Origin: Deltaproteobacteria bacterium
GTDB lineage: Bacteria > Desulfobacterota_C > Deferrisomatia > Deferrisomatales > JACRMM01
Direction of reading: 5' to 3'
DNA: 12,411 bases
Assembly (NCBI GenBank): GCA_016218905.1
Contig: JACRCS010001050.1
Coordinates: forward strand, 1-12,411
In this document: positions 6,764-12,153 of the stretch, one piece after another
Layout: each line of letters begins with the position of its first letter
How positions within the stretch are numbered: the stretch's first letter is position 1
The notes under the pieces: model-generated
Database searches by the model: none
The model's input: the letters and a program-made list of their open reading frames with translations, nothing else
What the model was told of the DNA's origin: nothing
Made by a program: the position numbers and the translations under genes

Positions 6764-7828
6764 CTACGCGCCGGAAGCGCGCTGCTGCCACCGCTCGATC
6801 GCGTGCCCGGCCGCCTTGAGGTTCTCCAGGGGAGTGTCCGGTGCGAGTCCGCCCGCCGAGGAGAGGAAGAACCTCCCTCCGGGAACGCCCTCCATCAGGC
6901 ACGTGGTCGCCTCCTCCTCGACTTCGGCGGGGGTGCCCTGCCTCAGCAGGCCGACGGGCGCCAGGTTGCCCATGAGCGCCATCGCCCCCCCCAGGGCTTC
7001 CTTCGCGGCGCGCACGCTCCCTCCGAAGTGAAAGAGCGAGACCTTGAGCCGAGCGAGCAGGGGGAGGTACTTGATCGGGTACTCGTTGTGGTAGAGGACG
7101 AGGGCCCCGGGAAACGCCTCCACCACCCGGTTCGTGTACGGAAGGAAGAACTCCTCGAAGTGCTCCGGGCGGATCTGTCCGGGAAGGTGGTCGGCGAGCG
7201 CGATCCGCTTCAGGCGCCCGTTCACCTTCTCCTGGGCGCGGAGCCAGAGGAGGACCGCCTCCGTGGTGAGCTCGAGGAGCGCGTGGACCCGCCCGGGCTC
7301 ACGGGCCAGCGCCAGGAAGAAGTTCCCGTGACCCATCAGCACCGCCCCGAGCTCCGCCGGGCCGAAGCTGGTCGCAACCCCGTCCAGGTACCCGTACCGC
7401 TCCACGTACCTCGGGTCCAGATGGTCCCAGAAGTAGCGGTACTCGGCCAGCGCCCTGGGCATGAACCCGTCCCTTTCGGGGTCGGGAACCCGCAACCTGC
7501 CGATCTCGGAAAGGGACTTAAGGAGGGGAACGACGGAGGGCATCCCGCCCTCCGGCCAGAGGACCTCGCACCCGAAAGCCGAAGGCTCGCAGAGGGCGCC
7601 GTAGTCCGCCCAGATGCCGGGCAGGAGCATTGCATCGGCGAACTCCGTCTGGAAGGCAACCTGGGCGCGAAGCTTCACCTCCGCGTCGTCGTAGTAGGAG
7701 CGCAGGTCCACGCCGGCGAAGGCGTTGAGATAGGGGGCCGTGGCCCAGAAGGCGAGCATCGCGTCCTCGGCTCCGCCCAGGATCTCGAGGAAACGCCGGC
7801 TGGGGCAGTCTCGCTTCGCTTCCGCCAT
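6764..7828 (-). CDS. Uroporphyrinogen decarboxylase superfamily protein (UroD/MtaA/CmuA-like)
   Basis: A 354-residue protein of the URO-D superfamily, which includes haem-pathway UroD and the methyltransferases MtaA and CmuA. Family marks lie in the C-terminal half: ALVLYHNEYP (242-251), LFHFGG (265-270), MGNLAPVGLLRQGTP (286-300), then RFFLSSAGGLAPDTPLENLK (319-338). In the zinc-dependent methyltransferases the matching positions are H-x-C and a later Cys. Here they read H247-N-E and S-S-A-G-G, so the zinc thiolate ligands are absent. It is unlikely to be haem-pathway UroD, since it is encoded with a tautomerase and an importer and lacks obvious N-terminal UroD motifs. ATG 7828 was chosen over GTG 7843 because GAGGGAG (7832-7838) sits just before it. 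The reaction is unknown; modification of an imported compound is inferred from context. Confidence 0.8.
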   Translation of the reverse strand: MAEAKRDCPSRRFLEILGGAEDAMLAFWATAPYLNAFAGVDLRSYYDDAEVKLRAQVAFQTEFADAMLLPGIWADYGALCEPSAFGCEVLWPEGGMPSVVPLLKSLSEIGRLRVPDPERDGFMPRALAEYRYFWDHLDPRYVERYGYLDGVATSFGPAELGAVLMGHGNFFLALAREPGRVHALLELTTEAVLLWLRAQEKVNGRLKRIALADHLPGQIRPEHFEEFFLPYTNRVVEAFPGALVLYHNEYPIKYLPLLARLKVSLFHFGGSVRAAKEALGGAMALMGNLAPVGLLRQGTPAEVEEEATTCLMEGVPGGRFFLSSAGGLAPDTPLENLKAAGHAIERWQQRASGA

Positions 7829-7856
7829 GGGCTCCCTCTGCACGCGTTCGAAACGG

Positions 7857-8042
7857 TCAGTCGTCGCAGGCGAGCTTTCCGGCCTTCGCCAGATCGTGGC
7901 GGGGCCGGTCGTTGAAGACGATCGAAACGGCCTCGGGTGGGCAGGATACGACCTCGACGAGGGTATCGGTCACCCTGCGCGCGATCTCCCTCTTCTGGTC
8001 CACGGTGCGGCCCTCGAACCAGGTGATCTCCACGATCGGCAT
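7857..8042 (-). CDS. 4-oxalocrotonate tautomerase family enzyme
   Basis: A 61-residue protein of the tautomerase superfamily, the usual length for a single beta-alpha-beta subunit. It starts MPIVEITWFEGRTVDQKREI: Pro2 becomes the catalytic N-terminal proline after Met removal, and the Arg of EGRT corresponds to the substrate-binding Arg11 of 4-OT. The second arginine of 4-OT (Arg39) has no clear match, because this stretch reads AVSIVFND. The substrate may therefore differ from 2-hydroxymuconate. The start is fixed by GAGGAGG six bases upstream. It is the promoter-proximal gene of the seven-gene operon, 28 bp before the UroD-like gene. The product is probably cytoplasmic and oligomeric. Confidence 0.85.
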   Translation of the reverse strand: MPIVEITWFEGRTVDQKREIARRVTDTLVEVVSCPPEAVSIVFNDRPRHDLAKAGKLACDD

Positions 8043-8081
8043 AGTGGCCTCCTCGTTGGTCAGGTTCTGTCTTCGGCCAGG

Positions 8082-8111
8082 ACTGTTGCGCGGACGGCGA
8101 CGCCTTGTCAA
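8082..8111 (-). promoter_or_regulatory. Probable promoter of the tautomerase-UroD-liv operon
   Basis: On the minus strand TTGACA (8111-8106), 18 bp, AACAGT (8087-8082), followed about 40 bp later by the tautomerase start. The -35 is perfect; the -10 matches 3/6, so the exact -10 is uncertain. It lies directly next to the repeats that begin at 8121, so the insertions abut but do not cut the promoter. Confidence 0.4.
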
Positions 8112-8120
8112 GGGAATCGA

Positions 8121-8138
8121 GGCTCCATAGGCTCCATA
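8121..8138. repeat. 9-bp tandem duplication GGCTCCATA x2
   Basis: GGCTCCATA at 8121-8129 is followed immediately by an identical copy at 8130-8138, between the operon promoter and the repeat element starting at 8139. It could be a replication-slippage product or a footprint of an insertion or excision. Confidence 0.6.
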
Positions 8139-8263
8139 ATCCACCGCCAAGGATGGTGGCCGGGGTCCTCCGGCTCCGGGAACGCAATGCCGGGATTAAA
8201 ACATTGCCCGTTCTGCGCCCGGGTTTCTGACCGGGGACTCCCGCGCATCGGGTGAGCGTTTCT
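8139..8263. repeat. Dispersed repeat, left half only (copy of 9351-9475)
   Basis: These 125 bases match 9351-9475 with seven mismatches and no gaps by my count. Only the left part of the 176-bp element seen at 9351-9526 is present; the right inverted-repeat end is missing. The copy stops exactly where the other repeat family (8263-8378) begins. No reading frame is clearly preserved by the differences, so I treat it as non-coding mobile sequence. Confidence 0.7.
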
Positions 8264-8378
8264 ATACAGAGCGTCACAATTGTTTGCGCATCTGCCCCTG
8301 AGCGTAGGGTGGGGCGTTCCGCCGCAGGCGGGTTGCCCCACGCGTGGGCGAACCTCGCTGCGCGAGAACCGCCCACCC
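8263..8378. repeat. Second copy of the palindromic element (as 820-935)
   Basis: Identical over 116 bases to 820-935. After that, copy 1 has TAC before GGCAAC while this copy goes straight to GGCAAC, so the outer stem here is cut to 7 bp, though the three internal hairpins are intact. The right terminal repeat of copy 1 (GACGTCGTGTATA) is not found here. The zero divergence over 116 bp across 7.4 kb implies recent spread or conversion. Confidence 0.75.
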
Positions 8379-8617
8379 GGCAACTGCGATCCTGAGCGTG
8401 ATATCTGTGATCGCGTTGATTGTTGCAGACAGCCGCTAACGATGGCCAGCGTTTGCGCCATTGTCCTGGGGAGCAGTCTCGGAGGGGCGTGGATTACTGG
8501 CCAAACCACTGTTGCCGAGGGAGTGGCCCTTGTGGCGGATCGCTCCATCACAAGGAAGAGTCTGGCGTGCCGGTTGGAGCAGCTTGTACGAGATCCAATG
8601 AGAACGGAAGCCGTTGA
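8379..8617. other. Intergenic stretch without an identified gene
   Basis: Short open frames exist on both strands, but none has a ribosome site or a recognisable product. Base composition looks less GC-rich than in the flanking operon, which fits acquired or decayed DNA between a repeat and a toxin-antitoxin pair. No terminator or RNA gene was seen. Confidence 0.4.
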
Positions 8618-8980
8618 TCAGATTTCCCCTACATCGGGCGGGCGAATGCGTACCCGATGAGGTTCTGCTGTCACGATCGCACCTTTTTGAAGCTCCTTGC
8701 CGTACAGCGCCAGAACCCGGCAACATGCAGGACCTTGCTGCCTCGCCCTCATGCCGACCAGGCGAACGATCCCCGCATGCCGGATACCGCGTACGATCGC
8801 CAGTTCGCCGAAGTCCTTGTCGATTGTGACCAGCACCTGACTTTCTCTGTATGCCCGGCCGAGGATTGCGTCGTCCCCGGGATCTTCCGGCCAGTCGCCG
8901 ACCCAGACGACGTCATGCCCTGCTGCCTCCAGGTCTTCCCGTGCCCCACCCCACACGCAAGCATCAAGGAGGAGCTTCAC
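8618..8980 (-). CDS. DUF5615 family PIN-like toxin
   Basis: A 120-residue protein beginning MKLLLDACVW and continuing to a VLVTIDKDFGEL block (residues 49-60). These are the two hallmark acidic strands of DUF5615/Mut7-C-like PIN nucleases: D6 after a hydrophobic strand, then D36/D37 and D54/D56. The family comprises toxins, presumed RNases, paired with DUF433 antitoxins. The ATG overlaps the antitoxin stop by four bases (ATGA), the standard coupled order antitoxin > toxin. The C-terminus (RIRPPDVGEI) looks complete. Toxicity is a family inference; no residue essential to the family seems lost. Confidence 0.83.
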   Translation of the reverse strand: MKLLLDACVWGGAREDLEAAGHDVVWVGDWPEDPGDDAILGRAYRESQVLVTIDKDFGELAIVRGIRHAGIVRLVGMRARQQGPACCRVLALYGKELQKGAIVTAEPHRVRIRPPDVGEI

Positions 8981-9228
8981 GTCCCGGTCTCAAGCAGAAG
9001 TGGCTCAACCCTCTCGTGGCCGACTAGCCGCCTGGCGTAAGTGAGGCAGGCAAGGATGTCCTCTCTCTCCAGCCATGGGTAACCTTCGAGAAGGGTCTCC
9101 GGACTGTCCCCTGCGGCCAACATCCCGAGCACATGCTCCACCGCAAGCCGGCTACCCCGAATGATCGGCTTACCCCCGAAGATCCTAGGGTCTACGGTTA
9201 TCCTCTTCAGCAGGTCTTCTTCGCTCAT
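8977..9228 (-). CDS. DUF433 family antitoxin
   Basis: An 83-residue protein with the DUF433 pattern: ITVDPRIFGGKPIIRGSRLA (residues 10-29) followed by a helix-turn-helix-like region ending PWLEREDILACLTYARR (51-67). DUF433 proteins act as antitoxin and DNA-binding autoregulator for DUF5615/PIN toxins. The start at 9228 is chosen because GGGAGA lies six bases upstream. In-frame upstream ATGs (9243 and 9282) would add residues unlike the family, and the ribosome site would fall inside the longer forms. A candidate promoter is at 9304-9332. Confidence 0.85.
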   Translation of the reverse strand: MSEEDLLKRITVDPRIFGGKPIIRGSRLAVEHVLGMLAAGDSPETLLEGYPWLEREDILACLTYARRLVGHERVEPLLLETGT

Positions 9229-9303
9229 GCCGTCTCCCGTCATCCGCTCTGGTCCCCTCAACCGGACTCTGTGCCGGTTCATCGAGCGAGAACATCTTCG
9301 CTT

Positions 9304-9332
9304 TATCTAACCGAAGGAAGCCGTCCGGTCAA
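9304..9332 (-). promoter_or_regulatory. Candidate promoter of the DUF433/DUF5615 module
   Basis: On the minus strand TTGACC (9332-9327), 17 bp, TAGATA (9309-9304), about 75 bp before the antitoxin start. The -35 is 5/6 and the -10 is 3/6. It sits between the antitoxin and the inverted-repeat element starting at 9351. Confidence 0.4.
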
Positions 9333-9350
9333 TCGCGGCGCTCCCCCAGG

Positions 9351-9526
9351 ATCCACCGCCAACGATGGTGGCCGGGGTCCTCCGACTCCGGGAACGCAAT
9401 GCCGGGATTGAAACGTCGCCCGTTCTGCGCTCGGGTTTCTGACGGGGGACTCCCGCGCATCGGGTGAGCGTTTCTTCCCTACGCTGGAGGACCCGGCCAC
9501 CGTCGTCCGAGAATGAGGCGGTGGAT
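9351..9526. mobile_element. Complete inverted-repeat element (MITE-like), 176 bp
   Basis: The left end reads ATCCACCGCC (9351-9360), then GGTGGCCGGGGTCCTCC (9367-9383). The right end, reverse complemented, gives ATCCACCGCC (9517-9526), then GGTGGCCGGGTCCTCC (9486-9501), so two blocks of terminal inverted repeat are conserved with different spacers between them. The first 125 bases recur at 8139-8263. No transposase is encoded. It lies between two toxin-antitoxin modules. No clear target-site duplication was seen. Confidence 0.68.
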
Positions 9527-9552
9527 TCCGGGGCTCTAGGGGACGAACTCGC

Positions 9553-9571
9553 GGAGCGGTGGGGGAGGGGC
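9553..9571. repeat. G-rich 19-bp repeat, copy 2 (beside the PIN toxin 3' end)
   Basis: Identical to 2113-2131. The similarity, allowing mismatches, continues toward 9597, reaching the stop codon of the minus-strand PIN toxin (9590-9592). The G-runs (GGTGGGGGAGGGG) could form a quadruplex on one strand or a C-rich RNA on the other. Confidence 0.45.
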
Positions 9572-9589
9572 GCGGGTTGACGAGCGCCG

Positions 9590-10009
9590 TCAGGATTTCG
9601 CCTCCGGCCGCCAGTAGGGAACGCCCATCTCCCCAAGGAGCTTCGCCAGGCGCCCGTCCAGGGTCACGACCGTGCACCCGAACCGCCGCGCCAGGCAGGC
9701 GTAGAGTAGGTCGTAGACCGGGTGATCCGCCGACATGGCCTCACCGAGTGCTTCCGCGGCGAGTTCGCGGTCGGGGATGACGCGGTCGGGTAGGCCGAAG
9801 CCGAGATCGAGCAATGAAGCCGCTTCTTCGGCAGAGAGCTCGCCGGACCGGGCGTACTTCCACAGGGCGTTCGCTACCTCAGAGTAGAAGAGACCCGGGA
9901 CGAGCACCAACAGGCACTCGTCGAGAACGTCCAGCACCGCGGACGCGCGGCTTCCGGCGAGCACCAATTCGACGGCGGCCGAGGCGTCCAGCACGGCCCT
10001 CCGGATCAT
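9590..10009 (-). CDS. vapC: PIN-domain toxin (VapC/FitB type ribonuclease)
   Basis: A 139-residue PIN-domain protein. It starts MIRRAVLDASAAVELVL with the first catalytic Asp at D8. E44 lies in YSEVANALW, D100 in PVYDLLYACLARR and D118 in VTLDGRLAK, so the full acidic quartet of an active PIN nuclease is present. VapC toxins cleave tRNA or rRNA and are held inactive by the partner antitoxin. The start at 10009 overlaps the antitoxin stop by four bases (ATGA). A longer in-frame opening upstream is the antitoxin gene read in another frame and is ignored. Confidence 0.9.
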   Translation of the reverse strand: MIRRAVLDASAAVELVLAGSRASAVLDVLDECLLVLVPGLFYSEVANALWKYARSGELSAEEAASLLDLGFGLPDRVIPDRELAAEALGEAMSADHPVYDLLYACLARRFGCTVVTLDGRLAKLLGEMGVPYWRPEAKS

Positions 10010-10251
10010 CGCTCCCGGTCCTGGCGTACCAGGTCTTCCGGCAAGACCGAAACCCGGCGCGTCTCCCCGGCCGAGAGGCGCTGTCGGATCTCCGCCAAGA
10101 GCCGCTTGCGGTGTTCGCTCGCCTGGAGTTCCGGAATGCGGCGCAGCTCCACGATCGCCTGCTGGGCAAGGCTCCGGTTCTCGCTGCGGGCGCGGAGCGC
10201 GAGAGCCTCGTAGACGTCTTCCGGCAGATCGCGGATTTGTAGAGAGGGCAT
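10006..10251 (-). CDS. vapB: Ribbon-helix-helix antitoxin (VapB/FitA-like)
   Basis: An 81-residue protein. The N-terminus (MPSLQIRDLPEDVYEALALR, residues 1-20) followed by ARSENRSLAQQAIVELRR is the FitA-like ribbon-helix-helix: one beta strand, then two helices. The C-terminal half is charged and probably wraps the PIN toxin. It overlaps the toxin by four bases. An AAAGGA lies close upstream of the ATG. It would bind its own promoter, possibly the ATGCATGCG repeats at 10290-10309. Confidence 0.85.
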   Translation of the reverse strand: MPSLQIRDLPEDVYEALALRARSENRSLAQQAIVELRRIPELQASEHRKRLLAEIRQRLSAGETRRVSVLPEDLVRQDRER

Positions 10252-10283
10252 AGCGCTTTTCCTTTGTTTTGGCTGTCCTGGTC

Positions 10284-10312
10284 AGCGTAATGCATGCGGT
10301 ATGCATGCGCAA
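10284..10312 (-). promoter_or_regulatory. Candidate promoter/operator of the RHH-PIN module with ATGCATGCG repeats
   Basis: On the minus strand TTGCGC (10312-10307), 17 bp, TACGCT (10289-10284). The spacer consists of two direct copies of ATGCATGCG (plus strand 10290-10298 and 10301-10309, 11-bp step, about one helical turn), each containing the palindrome ATGCAT. Paired sites one turn apart suit a ribbon-helix-helix autoregulator. The region separates the antitoxin from the divergent HigA-type gene, so it might control both. Confidence 0.42.
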
Positions 10313-10345
10313 GAGCAGAGGGCTTGACACGGCAACCAACCGCAT

Positions 10346-10633
10346 ATGCCCGATCCACCCGGGGGAGATCTCGCGCCGCGGGTGCTCGAAGAGCTCGGCC
10401 TCTCGGCGAACGCCCTGGCTCGAGCACTCCACGTACCCACGAACCGCATAACTGGGGTACTGCACGAGCGCCGCGCGATCACCGCAGACACTGCCCTGCG
10501 GCTCGCGCGGTTCCTCGAGACCACCCCGCAGTTCTGGTTGAACCTGCAGGCCACATACGAGCTGCGCAGGGCAGAGGAGACGATCGGAGGGACTGTCAAC
10601 GCGGAGGTGCAGCCGTTCGAGCGCGCCACCTAG
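10346..10633 (+). CDS. higA: HigA-type XRE antitoxin, probably frameshifted at its N-terminus
   Basis: A 95-residue open frame whose body, from about residue 13, is a typical HigA helix-turn-helix: LEELGLSANALARALHVPTN, then RITGVLHERRAITADTALRLAR and TTPQFWLNLQATYELRRAEE. The family's usual start, x-P-I-H-P-G-E-I-L-R-E-E-F-L, is not in this frame. It is found one frame over at 10329-10370 (TATNRICPIHPGEI). The frame switch falls between 10370 and 10382, where 11 nt replace the 12 expected for LREE. The gene therefore looks like a HigA with a one-base deletion; the ATG at 10346 gives only a poor N-terminus (MPDPPGGDL). No HigB toxin lies upstream, so it is an orphan. It could be a pseudogene, a sequencing error, or a gene starting further inside. 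Confidence 0.65.
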   Translation: MPDPPGGDLAPRVLEELGLSANALARALHVPTNRITGVLHERRAITADTALRLARFLETTPQFWLNLQATYELRRAEETIGGTVNAEVQPFERAT

Positions 10634-10671
10634 CCGGGTTCCTCCGCCCCCGCAACCCACCCTTCAAGTGG

Positions 10672-10688
10672 GGTCTGGGCATCAGACC
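10672..10688 (+). repeat. Small hairpin downstream of the HigA-type gene
   Basis: GGTCTG (10672-10677), a 5-nt loop, and CAGACC (10683-10688) form a perfect 6-bp stem 39 bp after the HigA stop. No T-run follows. It may be a weak end signal or chance. Confidence 0.3.
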
Positions 10689-10811
10689 GTGAAGAGCCCC
10701 ACTCTGCAAAACAGCAGCGAACAAGGACGCTACGTCCCCCTCAGCTTCCTGGGGCTCGACTCGATGGTGATGATCCAGGTGAAGAACGGGAAGTTCGTGT
10801 TGGCGGATTGA
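10689..10811 (+). pseudogene. Short gene remnant, C-terminal tail of an exported-protein-like sequence
   Basis: A 40-codon open stretch ends YVPLSFLGLDSMVMIQVKNG and then KFVLAD before TGA at 10809-10811. The pattern hydrophobic strand plus Q-V-x-N-G-K-x-V looks like the final beta strands of periplasmic binding proteins of Liv-type transporters. It has no ribosome site, no full domain, and is followed at once by an insertion element. I read it as a leftover 3' end of a deleted gene; the family assignment is weak. Confidence 0.3.
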
Positions 10812-10835
10812 AGCGAGAGGTGATCTTGCCCAGAG

Positions 10836-11094
10836 CCCTAGTACTACAGCGAGAGTTTCGGCGGGCCGGGTGGGAGCCGCCGCGGACGCTCGATCGTCGG
10901 CTTAAGCCCCGCCCTCATCGTCATTGCGAGCGAAGCGAAGCAATCCACCTTGTCTCGGCCGCCCTGGATCGCCACGGCCCTTCGTGCCTCGCGATGACGG
11001 CTGGGGTGCCGGAGGTTCGGAAGCCCTTGCCGGACCCCGGACGCCTGTGACGGCCCCTCACGCGCACAAGGGATCCCTCGTTGTAGTACTAGCG
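10836..11094. mobile_element. Inverted-repeat element inserted at the start of the quinone oxidoreductase gene
   Basis: The left end CCCTAGTACTACAGCGAG (10836-10853) and right end CTCGTTGTAGTACTAGCG (11077-11094) are inverted repeats matching at 16 of 18 positions, with an 11-bp perfect core (CTAGTACTACA). The 259-bp interval has no transposase and contains a REP-like palindrome (10919-10999). The right end falls exactly on codons LVVVLA of the downstream gene, where the family start M-K-A-V-L-C normally lies. Confidence 0.62.
10919..10999. repeat. REP-like palindrome (CGTCATTGCGAG type)
   Basis: CGTCATTGCGAG (10919-10930) pairs with CTCGCGATGACG (10988-10999), 11 of 12 positions. The interior reads CGAAGCGAAGCAATCC and later GGATCGCC. 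This is the widely dispersed extragenic palindrome known from many bacterial genomes. It is nested inside the inverted-repeat element, so at least two layers of insertion happened here. Confidence 0.8.
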
Positions 11095-12057
11095 TGCCGC
11101 GGCTTCGGCGATTCTCCCGAAACGTCCGTCGAGACGCTGCCCTCGGCCGAACTGCCTCCCGACTGCGCCAGGGTGGCGGTCCGGGCGGCGTCGCTGAACT
11201 TCACGGACGTGTTGATGATGAAGGGGCTCTACCAGGAGAAGCCGCCCCTTCCCTTCGTGCCCTGCATGGACGGCGCCGGGATCGTGCTCGAGGTCGGTTC
11301 CGGCGTCACCGGCTTTCGCGAGGGAGACCACGTCCTCACCTCCGGCGTGCCGGGCATGGCGAGCGGCGAGGTCCTGATCGCCGAGGAGCGGCTCGTCCCG
11401 GTGCCGCCGGGGGTCGACTCCGCCGCGGCAGCCGGCTCGATCAACAGCCACCTCACGGCGTTCCACGGGCTCGTCGACCGCGCGGGCCTGCGCGAAGGCG
11501 AAACCCTGCTCGTGCTCGGTGCGAGCGGGGCGGTCGGAAGCGCCGTGGAAATCGGGCGACTCCTCGGGGCCCGCGTGCTCGCCGCCGTCCGGGAGCGGGA
11601 CCGCGCGGCGGAGGTCCTGAAGGCGGGAGCGGACGAGGCGATCGTCCTCGCGGAAGGAGACCTGCGCAGTCGGCTGCTCGCTCTGACCGGTGGAGAAGGG
11701 GTCGACGTGGTCCTCGATCCGGTCGGCGGGGCCCACTTCGAACAGGCGCTGCGGTGCCTGCGCTGGCGGGGCCGGATCCTGGTCGTAGGCTTCGCCGGAG
11801 GCGAGATCCCGAAGGTCCCGGTCAACCTGGCCCTTCTCAAGGGCTGCTCGGTGGTGGGCGTCTACTGTGGGGGGCTCCTCCTCGCGCAGTTCGACGTCTT
11901 CCGGCAACAGATCCGGGAGGTGCTCCGTCTGCTCGGGGAGGGCCGGATCCGCCCGGTGCTCGGGCGGGGGTACACCCTCGACGACTTTCCGGCCGCGTAC
12001 GCGGCGTTTCACGAAGACGGCAGGCGCGGCAAGGTGATCCTCCTCCCGGGGGCGTAA
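11047..12057 (+). CDS. Zinc-independent NADPH:quinone oxidoreductase (MDR family)
   Basis: A medium-chain dehydrogenase/reductase of the quinone oxidoreductase type, about 336 residues from the GTG at 11047. Seen: CRGFGD near the start, the substrate-side block AASLNFTDVLMMKGLYQEKP (47-66), VPCMDGAGIVLEVGSGVTGF (71-90), the nucleotide motif GASGAVG (158-164), and DPVGG (224-228) with VVGFAGG (246-252). Catalytic-zinc ligands are absent, as usual for this branch. The native start is unclear. The 18 bp encoding LVVVLA (residues 11-16) are the right end of an inverted-repeat element, and family members start about five residues before the C-R-G-F-G. GTG 11047 is the nearest in-frame start, but it has no good ribosome site. 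An in-frame TTG further up (10924) would only translate the REP palindrome. The gene may now depend on a fortuitous start. Confidence 0.83.
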   Translation: MTAPHAHKGSLVVVLACRGFGDSPETSVETLPSAELPPDCARVAVRAASLNFTDVLMMKGLYQEKPPLPFVPCMDGAGIVLEVGSGVTGFREGDHVLTSGVPGMASGEVLIAEERLVPVPPGVDSAAAAGSINSHLTAFHGLVDRAGLREGETLLVLGASGAVGSAVEIGRLLGARVLAAVRERDRAAEVLKAGADEAIVLAEGDLRSRLLALTGGEGVDVVLDPVGGAHFEQALRCLRWRGRILVVGFAGGEIPKVPVNLALLKGCSVVGVYCGGLLLAQFDVFRQQIREVLRLLGEGRIRPVLGRGYTLDDFPAAYAAFHEDGRRGKVILLPGA

Positions 12058-12063
12058 TTGGCG

Positions 12064-12093
12064 TTGACAGGCCCGCGCGGCCGGGGCTAGCGT
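12064..12093 (+). promoter_or_regulatory. Promoter-like signal downstream of the oxidoreductase
   Basis: TTGACA (12064-12069), 18 bp, TAGCGT (12088-12093). The -35 is perfect and the -10 is 3/6. No plus-strand gene follows; 60 bp further is a strong terminator hairpin. A transcript from here would be about 95-100 nt and non-coding, so this may drive a small RNA, or it may be fortuitous. Confidence 0.35.
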
Positions 12094-12153
12094 TCCCCCA
12101 TCCGGAGGGTGGGGATGGGGAGAGGGCCGGAACCGGGGAACAGTAGGAAGAAC

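Noticed and set aside
8280..8660. Plus-strand open frame across the repeat and the following intergenic stretch
   Set aside because: It begins inside a palindromic repeat, has no ribosome site and no recognisable protein family.
9396..9430. GATTGAAAC, or GTTTCAATCCC on the other strand, like the end of a CRISPR repeat
   Set aside because: It occurs once in this form, and its homologue at 8139-8263 is altered here. There is no regular repeat-spacer spacing, so it is part of the dispersed element.
10252..10345. A HigB toxin gene ahead of the HigA-type antitoxin
   Set aside because: The 94-bp gap is far too short, and it holds only the divergent promoter region, so no toxin partner was called.
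10324..10350. TTGACA ... TATGCC as a promoter for the HigA-type gene
   Set aside because: The 15-bp spacer is short and the -10 would overlap the candidate start codon, so it was not listed as a feature.
10010..10660. Extended N-terminus of the PIN toxin
   Set aside because: The extension runs through the antitoxin and HigA genes in another frame. The ATG at 10009, overlapping the antitoxin stop, gives a normal-length PIN protein.
10924..11046. N-terminal extension of the quinone oxidoreductase from TTG at 10924
   Set aside because: It would translate a REP-like palindrome and has no family similarity or ribosome site.
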